This document shows positions 1 through 6,809 of a stretch of DNA of 64,000 nucleotides, in pieces. The notes below the pieces were generated by a model. That model saw only the letters and a program-made list of their open reading frames with translations. It was not told the origin of the DNA and ran no database searches. This DNA comes from Thermoleophilia bacterium (lineage in GTDB: Bacteria; Actinomycetota; Thermoleophilia; Miltoncostaeales; Miltoncostaeaceae): NCBI GenBank assembly GCA_017882545.1, contig JADGPG010000060.1, positions 1 through 64,000 on the forward strand, given 5' to 3'. The number at the start of each line of letters is the position of its first letter. Within the stretch, counting starts at the first letter, position 1. The position numbers were made by a program, and so were the translations under genes.

Positions 1-128
1 CACCGACAGTTCCACGGGCGCCGCCGCGGTGTGAACCGCCGATGCGCTCCGGGACCCGACGGCATGCCGTCGGGTCCCGGAGCGCATCGGCGGTTCACAC
101 CGCGGCGGCGCCCGTGGAACTGTCGGTG
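1..128. repeat. Perfect 128-bp palindrome at window edge (fold-back of msrA 3' end)
   Basis: Bases 1-60 are the exact reverse complement of bases 69-128, and the 8-base centre GGCATGCC is itself palindromic, so the whole block is one perfect inverted repeat. The right arm carries the last codons and stop of msrA on the minus strand. The left arm carries the same codons on the plus strand, ending in TGA at 32-34. The centre (about 47-82) could be a natural terminator hairpin for msrA. A duplicated piece of coding sequence beyond it is more like a fold-back assembly or amplification artefact at a contig end than a biological repeat. Confidence 0.9.
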
Positions 129-772
129 ACATCGAGCCCGATCGGGCACGACACGCCGGTGCCCCCCAGACCGCAGTAGCCGTTGGGCACCTTCGACAGG
201 TACTGCTGGTGATAAGGCTCGGCGTAGTAGAAGGGTCCTGCGTCGACGACTTCGGTCGTGATCGGCCCGTATCCCGACGCGCGCAGCCGCTCGCCGTAGG
301 CCTCGCGGGAGCGCTCGGCGCGCCGGCGCTGGTCGTCGGAGAACGTGTAGATCCCCGACCGGTACTGGGTGCCGGTGTCGTTGCCCTGACGCATCCCCTG
401 GGTCGGATCGTGGTTCTCCCAGAAGACCTGCAACAGCGTCTCGTACGTAATCCGCGCGGGATCAAACACGACGAGCACGACCTCGTTATGGCCCGTCATC
501 CCGGAGCAGACCTCGTCGTAGGACGGGTTCGGCGTGTAGCCGCCGGAGTAGCCGACCGTCGTCGTGACAACCCCGTCAAGCTGCCAGAAAACGCGCTCCG
601 CACCCCAAAAGCAGCCCATCCCAAACATCGCCGTCTCGGATCCGGCAGGAAAGGGACCGACCAGAGGTGTCGCCAGTACGTCGTGAGACGCAGGCACCGC
701 CATCACGCGGTCACGGCCCGGAAGTGCACCGTCGGGGGCCGGCATGGTTGCGGTCTTGCGGAACAGTCCCAT
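95..772 (-). CDS. msrA: Peptide-methionine (S)-S-oxide reductase MsrA
   Basis: Reduces methionine-S-sulfoxide in oxidised proteins in the cytoplasm. The active-site motif GCFWGAE is clear, followed by [12 protein letters not shown], the conserved [14 protein letters not shown] block and GTQYRS. The C-terminal YCGLGG and SCPIG segments hold the two recycling cysteines, as in the long E. coli-type enzyme. I start it at MGLFRK, because the long-form family begins with an M-x-LF-x-K tail followed by an ALPGR segment. The ORF track start 57 bases upstream adds residues with no family match. It lies 56 bases after mec in the same direction, so it may be the last gene of the cysteine operon. Its last codons fall inside the edge palindrome. 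Confidence 0.93.
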   Translation of the reverse strand: MGLFRKTATMPAPDGALPGRDRVMAVPASHDVLATPLVGPFPAGSETAMFGMGCFWGAERVFWQLDGVVTTTVGYSGGYTPNPSYDEVCSGMTGHNEVVLVVFDPARITYETLLQVFWENHDPTQGMRQGNDTGTQYRSGIYTFSDDQRRRAERSREAYGERLRASGYGPITTEVVDAGPFYYAEPYHQQYLSKVPNGYCGLGGTGVSCPIGLDVTDSSTGAAAV

Positions 773-828
773 GCCCGCGACCGTAGCGCTGATGTCCGAC
801 CCGGTCCAGGCACAACGGCCGGGCGGCA

Positions 829-1245
829 TCAGTCGGCCAGGATCTCGACCGGCTCTTCAGTGATGGCATCGGGCGGCGGCCGATCGCGGCGCAGATGGAA
901 CGCGCGGAGCTCGGGCTCGTCCGGATTTGCCAGCGACACGATCACGTAGAGCGTGCGTCCGAAGAAGGCCAGCTCGACATCCGTCCGGGACGGGTAGGCC
1001 GCCGACCGGGTGTGAGAGTGGTAGATCGCCAGCAGGTCCTCGCCCGAATCGTCGATGGCATCCATGATCCGCATCTGCTCGCGCGGATCCATCACGTACA
1101 TGAACGGACTCGACTCCGTGTTGGCGGCGGGATGGACCGACGTCCCGCACCCGTCCCGGCCGCCGATCATCCCGCAGCACTCGTTGGGAAGGTCGGCCAC
1201 CGCATGGGCGATCAACTCGTCGGCGAGGCTACGTGGCAGCTGCAC
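829..1245 (-). CDS. mec: Mec-like JAMM/MPN metallopeptidase (CysO-cysteine hydrolase)
   Basis: A 138-residue single-domain JAMM protease. The zinc signature H-x-H-x7-S-x2-D is intact at residues 76-89 ([14 protein letters not shown]), with the upstream catalytic Glu22 in NECCG. In mycobacteria the homologue Mec releases cysteine from the carrier CysO after CysM has formed the CysO-Cys adduct. The start is GTG, two bases after the cysM stop, so the genes are surely co-transcribed. Gene order moeZ-cysO-cysM-mec supports the function strongly. It may also trim the CysO C-terminus, which here extends past Gly-Gly. That second role is inference. Confidence 0.88.
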   Translation of the reverse strand: MQLPRSLADELIAHAVADLPNECCGMIGGRDGCGTSVHPAANTESSPFMYVMDPREQMRIMDAIDDSGEDLLAIYHSHTRSAAYPSRTDVELAFFGRTLYVIVSLANPDEPELRAFHLRRDRPPPDAITEEPVEILAD

Positions 1246-1247
1246 GG

Positions 1248-2183
1248 CTACCAGAACAGCCCGCGGTCGAGGGTGTCTGCGACGTCGTCAAGGGGTGCGG
1301 TCCAGATCCCGGCCGACAGGTATTTCCAACCGCCATCGCAGACGATGCCGACGATCGTGCCCCGCTCCATGCGGGCGGCCAGCCGGGCGCAGGTGTGCAC
1401 GACCGCGCCGGAGGAGATCCCGGCGAAGATGCCCTCCTCATCGGCGAGCCGACGCGTCATCACCAGGGCGTCGCGGTTGGCGACGAGCAGTTTCCGATCG
1501 AGACGCGAGATGTCGAGAATCGGCGGGATGAAACCATCGTCGAGGCTGCGGAGACCGCTCACCGGGTCGCCCTGGAGAGGCTCGCAGGCGATCACCTGGA
1601 TCTCCGGGCGATACTCCTTCAGCCGGGCCGAGCAGCCCATCAGGGTGCCGCCCGTACCGAGCCCGGCGACGAAGACATCCAGATCCGGGCAGTCACGGAT
1701 AATCTCGGCCGCCGTGCCCTCGTAATGGGCCCGGGGATTTGCCGGGTTCCCATATTGGAACGGCATGAACACACCGTTCTCGGCGGCCAGGCGCGTGGCG
1801 ACCTGGACGGCGCCGTTCGACCCAAACTCGCCGTCGGTCGGCACGATTTCGGCGCCGTAGAGCCGGAGCAGCGCCTTGCGCTCATCGGTGACGTTCTCCG
1901 GCATTACCGCCACGAGCCGATAGCCCTTGACGCGGCAGATCATCGCCAGCGCGATCCCGGTATTGCCGGAGGTCGGCTCCATGATCGTGTCGCCCGGCGA
2001 CAGCAGACCGCGATGCTCGGCATCGTCGATCAGCGAGAGCGCGGTTCGGTCCTTGATCGATCCGGTCGGATTGTGGCTCTCGAGCTTGACCACGATCCGC
2101 ACGTCGGGGTTCGGCGAGATGCGCGACAACTCGACCAGCGGCGTATTGCCGATCGTGCCGAGCACATCGGGTGAAATCGACAT
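1248..2183 (-). CDS. cysM: CysO-dependent O-phosphoserine sulfhydrylase CysM
   Basis: PLP fold-type II cysteine synthase of 311 residues. Visible motifs are GNTPLVEL at the N-terminus, the PLP lysine in NPTGSIKDR, the SGNTG substrate loop and the GTGGT phosphate-binding loop. The start MSISPDVLG matches the family's usual beginning; the ORF track adds 37 residues read from the cysO/cysM junction. By context it should be the mycobacterial CysM type, which uses thiocarboxylated CysO as sulfur donor and O-phosphoserine as acceptor, rather than free sulfide and O-acetylserine. It follows cysO after 38 bases and precedes mec by two. Confidence 0.9.
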   Translation of the reverse strand: MSISPDVLGTIGNTPLVELSRISPNPDVRIVVKLESHNPTGSIKDRTALSLIDDAEHRGLLSPGDTIMEPTSGNTGIALAMICRVKGYRLVAVMPENVTDERKALLRLYGAEIVPTDGEFGSNGAVQVATRLAAENGVFMPFQYGNPANPRAHYEGTAAEIIRDCPDLDVFVAGLGTGGTLMGCSARLKEYRPEIQVIACEPLQGDPVSGLRSLDDGFIPPILDISRLDRKLLVANRDALVMTRRLADEEGIFAGISSGAVVHTCARLAARMERGTIVGIVCDGGWKYLSAGIWTAPLDDVADTLDRGLFW

Positions 2184-2221
2184 CGCGCCGGTGACGCCGA
2201 GTTCCGGACGCACGGCCGCCG

Positions 2222-2500
2222 CTAGCGCGCGCCGCCGGCCATGGCCGGAAGGATCAGCAGCGTGTCCGAATCGTCCACCGACGTGTCGAGCCACCCCAGC
2301 AGCCGGACATCCTCGTCGTTGACGTAGATGTTCACGAAGCGGTGCAGTTCCCCGTCGTCCCCGACGAGCTGGGCCCGGACCTCAGGATGCGCGGCATAGA
2401 GAGACTGAAGGACCTCCGCAACCGTCGATCCGGGGACCGGCAGCTCACGGACGCCGCCGACCGCAGCGCGCAGCACGGGCGGCACGCGAACCGTGCTCAT
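2222..2500 (-). CDS. cysO: Ubiquitin-like sulfur carrier protein CysO (MoaD/ThiS family)
   Basis: A 92-residue beta-grasp carrier hidden inside a longer ORF-track line. It contains HRFVNIYVNDEDVR, which closely matches mycobacterial CysO, and ends ILPAMAGGAR. Its C-terminal Gly-Gly would be adenylated and thiocarboxylated by the upstream moeZ product and then attacked by CysM. Unlike the mycobacterial protein, which ends at Gly-Gly, two residues (Ala-Arg) follow, so a processing step is implied, perhaps by Mec. The ATG overlaps the moeZ stop as ATGA, which indicates translational coupling. Confidence 0.9.
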   Translation of the reverse strand: MSTVRVPPVLRAAVGGVRELPVPGSTVAEVLQSLYAAHPEVRAQLVGDDGELHRFVNIYVNDEDVRLLGWLDTSVDDSDTLLILPAMAGGAR

Positions 2501-3681
2501 GCCTGCACCGCGCCGACGTGGCGGCCGATCCCGGCGCACCAGGCGTCGTAGTCGCGGAACTCCAGGTGTGCATCGGGGCCGCAACCCGGGCAGTTCGGAT
2601 CGCGACGGACCTTCAGCTCGGTAAACGACATCCCGAGGGCGTCGTAGACGAGCAGCCGACCCGAGAGCGTGTCGCCGATGCCGAGGATGACCTTGATCGC
2701 CTCGTTGGCCTGAATGTTGCCCATCACGCCGCAGAGCACACCCAAGACGCCCGCTTCCCCACACGACGGCGCGAGGTCCGGGGGCGGCGGCTCCGGGAAC
2801 AGGCAGCGGTAGCACGGACCGTCGTATGGCAGGAACACCGAGGCGTGGCCCTCAAAACGCAGGATGCTCGCGTGCACCAGGGGCTTGCGGGCCATCAAGG
2901 ACGCATCGGCAAGCAGATATCGGGTGGGGAAATTGTCCGCGCCGTCGACGATGACGTCGTAGTCGGCGATGATGTCGAGCACGTTGTCCCGGTTGATGCG
3001 CGTGGCGTGCGCGTTGACCGTCACATCGGGGTTCAGCGCCTCGATCGCGATCTTGGCCGACTCCGCCTTGAGCATGCCGACTCGGTCGGTCGTGTGGATG
3101 ATCTGCCGCTGCAGGTTGCTCGCGTCAACGACGTCGTCGTCCACCAGACCGAGAGTCCCGACCCCGGCGGCAGCCAGATAGTACGCGGACGGCGACCCGA
3201 GGCCGCCGGCCCCGATGAGCAGCACCTTCGCGCCCAGCAGCTTGAGCTGGCCGGCCTCGCCGACCTCCGGGATCAGCGTGTGGCGGCTGTAGCGCGCCCG
3301 CTGCTCGGCGGTGAGCGTCTGCGGGACGTCGTAGTGGTTTCCGGCCTGCTTCCAGCGGGTGAACCCGCCGGCGAGACTCTCGACGTGGTCGTACCCCATC
3401 TCACGGAGGTTGCGGGCGGCCAGCAGGGACCGAAATCCGCCGGCGCACAGGAGAACGATCGGCTCATTTGGGCGCGCAACCCCGGCAATCCGGCTCTCGA
3501 GGTAGCCGCGCGGCACATGGACGGCACCGGGCACGTGCCCCTCGTCCCACTCCGCCTGCTCACGCACGTCGATCACAAGCGGCGCTTCGTCGGAGGCCAG
3601 GCGGTCCGCCAGCTCGGCGACCTGGACCTCTGGGATCTCCTCACGCGCAGCGGCGAGGAGGTCTTGGTACGTCCGACCCAT
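2497..3681 (-). CDS. moeZ: Rhodanese-MoeB fusion: sulfurtransferase/adenylyltransferase for CysO (MoeZ-like)
   Basis: A 394-residue fusion. Residues about 20-115 form a rhodanese domain with the persulfide cysteine in CAGGFRS (Cys79). From about 125 there is an E1-like ThiF/MoeB domain with RYSRHTLIPEVG, the nucleotide loop GAGGLGSP (157-164), NLQRQ and two CxxC pairs (CYRC, CPGC) for structural zinc. It should adenylate the CysO C-terminus and then pass sulfur from the rhodanese. Mycobacterial MoeZ has the rhodanese at the C-terminus; here it is at the N-terminus. It might also serve MoaD for molybdopterin. It is first gene of the moeZ-cysO-cysM-mec operon. Confidence 0.9.
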   Translation of the reverse strand: MGRTYQDLLAAAREEIPEVQVAELADRLASDEAPLVIDVREQAEWDEGHVPGAVHVPRGYLESRIAGVARPNEPIVLLCAGGFRSLLAARNLREMGYDHVESLAGGFTRWKQAGNHYDVPQTLTAEQRARYSRHTLIPEVGEAGQLKLLGAKVLLIGAGGLGSPSAYYLAAAGVGTLGLVDDDVVDASNLQRQIIHTTDRVGMLKAESAKIAIEALNPDVTVNAHATRINRDNVLDIIADYDVIVDGADNFPTRYLLADASLMARKPLVHASILRFEGHASVFLPYDGPCYRCLFPEPPPPDLAPSCGEAGVLGVLCGVMGNIQANEAIKVILGIGDTLSGRLLVYDALGMSFTELKVRRDPNCPGCGPDAHLEFRDYDAWCAGIGRHVGAVQA

Positions 3682-3727
3682 CAGCTTCTCCAGTGGCGTT
3701 GCGACAGATTCACGAAATACCCCAGTG

Positions 3728-3733
3728 ATTATA
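3728..3733 (-). promoter_or_regulatory. Candidate -10 element of the moeZ-cysO-cysM-mec operon
   Basis: The minus strand reads TATAAT 47 bases before the moeZ ATG, inside the only AT-rich patch of this divergent gap (3682-3775). No good -35 hexamer lies at the right distance. The element is directly followed by GGGGTATTTCG, which shares its GGTAT core with the sir promoter dyad, so both sulfur operons may share an operator. The -10 match is seen; regulation is inference. Confidence 0.45.
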
Positions 3734-3775
3734 GACTTTTCTTCGGACCCACATCCCGCCTACGCTGACGATGCG

Positions 3776-4057
3776 ATGTCGCGACCATCGATCGCCAAGA
3801 GCGCCTTTGCCAACGCCGACGGACGGGTGCGATGCCCGACGCCCGATTGCTGGGGTGATCTGCTGTTGTTCCCGACCGGCACTCGCGACGCGGAGGGCGT
3901 CCCGGAGTTCCAGCCATTCACGGTGTGTCCGCTGTGCGGCGGCACGGTTGACATCAAACAGGACATGACCGACCGCGATCTGTTCCTGAGGGTCGCCTGG
4001 CTCCGCGCCAATCCGTTGGAGGACGCGGACATCGGGCCGGAGTTCGAATCATCGTAG
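3776..4057 (+). CDS. Small zinc-ribbon protein of unknown function
   Basis: A 93-residue protein (start ATG, MSRPSIAKS; the track's earlier start adds 17 residues). Two cysteine pairs, CPTPDC and CPLC, about 35 residues apart, form a likely zinc ribbon, and the tail is acidic. No family name is recognised. It is transcribed divergently from the moeZ operon and is convergent with the next small gene. The zinc-ribbon pattern suggests nucleic-acid or protein binding, but nothing more specific can be said. Confidence 0.65.
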   Translation: MSRPSIAKSAFANADGRVRCPTPDCWGDLLLFPTGTRDAEGVPEFQPFTVCPLCGGTVDIKQDMTDRDLFLRVAWLRANPLEDADIGPEFESS

Positions 4058-4065
4058 CCGCTTGT

Positions 4066-4079
4066 GGCCGAATTCGGCC
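4066..4079. terminator. Short palindrome between convergent small genes
   Basis: The 14-base perfect palindrome GGCCGAATTCGGCC sits 8 bases after the stop of the zinc-ribbon gene, and the next gene converges on it. It could act as a weak bidirectional terminator. There is no T-tract and no loop, so support is limited. Confidence 0.25.
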
Positions 4080-4089
4080 CGCGGCTCGG

Positions 4090-4317
4090 TTACTCGAACT
4101 CGCCGAACATCGGCGTAAACACGGCGTTCCAGCGCCCGGCGGAGACCCCAAGCGCCGCGGGCCCTGCCGCCGCCGCGAGGTCCTCCGCACTCTCGAAGCG
4201 ATCACCGGAACCGATGCGGGCCGCCAGCCGCCGGCACGGCGCCTCGCCGAGGCGGGCCATCGCGGCCGCCGCCAGGATGTCCTGTCCGGTCACCGCCCGA
4301 TCGTCGTCACCATTCAC
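4090..4317 (-). CDS. Small hypothetical protein
   Basis: A 75-residue ORF with a GTG start (MNGDDDRAVT) and the stop just beyond the palindrome. It has a natural-looking amino-acid mix, alpha-helical with alanine-rich segments, and ends in MFGEFE. No family recognised. It is divergent from rarA. It could still be a chance ORF in GC-rich DNA, but no better reading frame covers this stretch. Confidence 0.45.
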   Translation of the reverse strand: MNGDDDRAVTGQDILAAAAMARLGEAPCRRLAARIGSGDRFESAEDLAAAAGPAALGVSAGRWNAVFTPMFGEFE

Positions 4318-4438
4318 GAGGCCATCCTACGACGGTCATCGTGACGCCCGGGGCACGTGGCATCGTGTTCCACATGCGCTACGGCCGCCTGTCTGCGTCC
4401 ACCCGCCCGACGCGCACCGGCATCCGGGCGGTCGGCTG

Positions 4439-5791
4439 ATGGCCAAGGGCCCCGTCCCGCCTCCGGGCGACGACCTGTTCGGCGCCCTCGTGGGCCAGCG
4501 TCTGGCCGAAGGCGGGCCGCTGGCCTCGCGGATGCGACCTCGTGATCGCGGCGAGCTTGTCGGCCAATCGCCGCTGCTCGGTCCCGATGGCTTCCTCGGG
4601 CGGGCGATCGCGGAGGATCGCGTGCCGTCACTGGTCCTGTATGGGCCACCCGGATCCGGAAAGACGACGATCGCCCGCATCATCGCAACGTCGACGCAGG
4701 CGAACTTCGTCGAGCTCTCCGCAACGCAGGCCACCGTCGCCGATGTCCGGGCGGCGCTCGCGCAGGCGCGCGACCGGCTGGCAGGCGGCGGGAGGACGGT
4801 CCTGTTCATCGACGAGATCCACCGTTTCAACAAGAGCCAACAGGACGCGCTCCTGCCCGCGGTCGAGAACGGCGTCGTGACCCTGATCGGCGCGACGACC
4901 GAGAACCCATACTACGAGGTCAACTCCGCCCTGATCTCGCGGATGCGGGTCATGGTGCTCGACCGTCTCGCCGACGGCGATCTTGGAACCCTCGTCGACC
5001 GCGCGCTTGCCGACCCGCGCGGCCTGGGCGGCCGCGTCGGTCTGGGCGACGACGCCCGCAGGGCCGTCATCGCACGCGCCGGCGGCGATGCACGCTCAGC
5101 GCTCAACCTGCTCGAGGCCGCGGCACTGGCCACCGCCGACGGGGCCACGATCGACGTCGCCGCTGTCGAGGGCGCGGCCGGTGGGCGCGCGATCCCCTAC
5201 GACCGGGCCGGAGATGCCCACTACGACACAATCTCCGCCTTCATCAAATCGATGCGCGGCAGTGATCCGGACGCGGCCGTGTACTACCTCGCGGTGATGA
5301 TCGCCGGTGGCGAAGACCCCAAGTTCATTGCTCGCCGGATCGTGATCGCCGCCAGCGAAGACGTGGGAAATGCCGACCCGCAGGCGCTGGTTGTGGCCGC
5401 CGCCGCGGCGCGCGCCGTGGAGTTCGTCGGGCTACCCGAATGCCGGATGAATCTCGCCCAGGCCGCCATCTACATCGCCCTGGCGCCAAAGTCGGACGCC
5501 AGCTACCGCGCCATCGACGCGGCGTTGGCGCACATCGAGCGGTCCGGGCCGGACCGCCCGCCCGTGGCGTTGCGGGACGCCAGTCGGCCGAATGCCCGCC
5601 ACTTCGGCCACGGTGACGGATACCGCAACCCGCACCGCTCTGCGGACGGGGTTCTCGACGAGACCCTCCTGCCGGACCGGGTCGCCGGAACACGATTCTT
5701 CACCCCCGGCCCACGCGGTGTCGAGGCCGACCGCGCGGCGCGTCTCGCGGCGCTCCGGATCCCGGACGAGGGCGCCCCCACGCCGTTCTGA
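4439..5791 (+). CDS. rarA: Replication-associated recombination AAA+ ATPase RarA/MgsA
   Basis: A 450-residue clamp-loader-like AAA+ protein acting at stalled replication forks. Walker A is GPPGSGKTT at about residue 69, Walker B LFIDEIHRFNK at about 121, sensor 1 is GATTENP, and the arginine-finger region ISRMRV follows. The C-terminal tetramerisation domain is recognised by YDTISAFIKSMRGSDPDAA, GEDPKFIARR and ASEDVGNADP. I start at MAKGPVPPPGDDLFG; the ORF track runs 125 codons upstream in non-conserved sequence. Divergent from the 75-residue hypothetical gene. Confidence 0.93.
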   Translation: MAKGPVPPPGDDLFGALVGQRLAEGGPLASRMRPRDRGELVGQSPLLGPDGFLGRAIAEDRVPSLVLYGPPGSGKTTIARIIATSTQANFVELSATQATVADVRAALAQARDRLAGGGRTVLFIDEIHRFNKSQQDALLPAVENGVVTLIGATTENPYYEVNSALISRMRVMVLDRLADGDLGTLVDRALADPRGLGGRVGLGDDARRAVIARAGGDARSALNLLEAAALATADGATIDVAAVEGAAGGRAIPYDRAGDAHYDTISAFIKSMRGSDPDAAVYYLAVMIAGGEDPKFIARRIVIAASEDVGNADPQALVVAAAAARAVEFVGLPECRMNLAQAAIYIALAPKSDASYRAIDAALAHIERSGPDRPPVALRDASRPNARHFGHGDGYRNPHRSADGVLDETLLPDRVAGTRFFTPGPRGVEADRAARLAALRIPDEGAPTPF

Positions 5792-5834
5792 CCGGGCTCC
5801 CCACAGGCCCGCGTGCGTCAAGTACCGTGGAAGC

Positions 5835-6293
5835 ATGACCGCATCTAATGACCTTTCGGAGCGCCTTGAGCGCGACGCCACGCAAGCGCTCCGCGACGGC
5901 GACAAGCTGCGACTGTCGGTGCTCCGACGAGCCCGCGCCGCGCTCAAGAACGCAGAGATCGACGCCCGCACGGGCGGTGGCACCGTCGACGCGACCCGCG
6001 TCCTCCAGGGTCTCGCCAAACGCCATCGGGAATCAATCGAACAGTTCGCCCAGGGCGGACGGCAAGACCTCGTCAACCAGGAGGTCGCCGAGCTTGCCGT
6101 TCTCGACGAGTACCTCCCGGCGCAGGCGTCGGATGCCGATGTCGAGGCCGTCGTGCGCGAGGTGATCGCCGAAGCCGGCATCACCGACCCGAAACAGCTC
6201 GGCAAGATCATGCGCCCAGCGCTCGACCGCCTCGGTCCCGGCGCCGAGGGCGGCCGCGTTCGCGACATTGCCCAGCGGGTGCTCGCGGAGTGA
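5835..6293 (+). CDS. YqeY/GatB C-terminal-like protein
   Basis: A 152-residue all-helical YqeY family protein, the stand-alone relative of the tRNA-binding tail of amidotransferase subunit GatB. It shows the usual features: an N-terminal LRLSVLRRARAALKNAEID helix, AVLDEYLPAQ in the middle, and GKIMRPAL near the end. It may act on aminoacyl-tRNA, but the molecular role of the stand-alone family is not established. The ATG at 5835 fits the family start. Its stop overlaps the next gene's GTG as GTGA, so translation is coupled to the DUF427 gene. Confidence 0.88.
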   Translation: MTASNDLSERLERDATQALRDGDKLRLSVLRRARAALKNAEIDARTGGGTVDATRVLQGLAKRHRESIEQFAQGGRQDLVNQEVAELAVLDEYLPAQASDADVEAVVREVIAEAGITDPKQLGKIMRPALDRLGPGAEGGRVRDIAQRVLAE

Positions 6294-6805
6294 CACGCGC
6301 ACGACTGCCGCGCGGGGTCGTCCCGCTGGCGGCCGGGCCCGGTCAGGAGTCGGTGTGGGACTATCCGCGCCCCCCGCGCCTGGCGTACACCGCCGCCCGA
6401 ATCCGGATCCTGTTCGGCGGCGCCGTGGTGGCCGACTCCCCGCGCGCCGTCCGGGTGCTGGAGACCAGCCACCCTCCCGGCTACTACATACCGATCGGCG
6501 CATGGCGCCCGGGCGCCCTGGTGCGCGCGGGCGGCGCCAGCGAGTGCGAGTGGAAGGGCGCCGCGCGCTACTTCGACGTCGTTGCGGGCAATGCCATCGC
6601 ACCCCGGGCCGCGTGGGGATACCCTCATCCGACCCCGGCGTTTGCCGCCATCGCCGACTGCGTATCGGTGTATCCGGGCCTGATGGACCGCTGCGAGGTC
6701 GACGGGGTCGTCGTCGTCGCCCAGGAGGGCGGATTCTACGGCGGCTGGATCACGCCCGATATCGTGGGTCCGTTCAAAGGCGGGCCCGACACATGGGGTT
6801 GGTGA
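6290..6805 (+). CDS. DUF427 domain protein
   Basis: A 171-residue protein with the full DUF427 pattern: WDYPRPP near the N-terminus, RILFGGAVVADS, RVLETSHPPGYYIP, CEWKGAARYFDV, and FYGGWITPDIVGPFKGGP at the C-terminus. The family has a small beta-barrel fold and no proven reaction. The GTG start overlaps the yqeY stop by 4 bases and the gene ends 4 bases before the ThyX-like gene, so it is the middle member of a tight four-gene run. Confidence 0.88.
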   Translation: MTRARLPRGVVPLAAGPGQESVWDYPRPPRLAYTAARIRILFGGAVVADSPRAVRVLETSHPPGYYIPIGAWRPGALVRAGGASECEWKGAARYFDVVAGNAIAPRAAWGYPHPTPAFAAIADCVSVYPGLMDRCEVDGVVVVAQEGGFYGGWITPDIVGPFKGGPDTWGW

Positions 6806-6809
6806 GGCA

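Noticed and set aside
1-128. Telomere-like terminal palindrome of a linear chromosome
   Set aside because: The mirrored part is ordinary msrA coding sequence and there is only one palindrome, unlike the palindrome series of Streptomyces ends.
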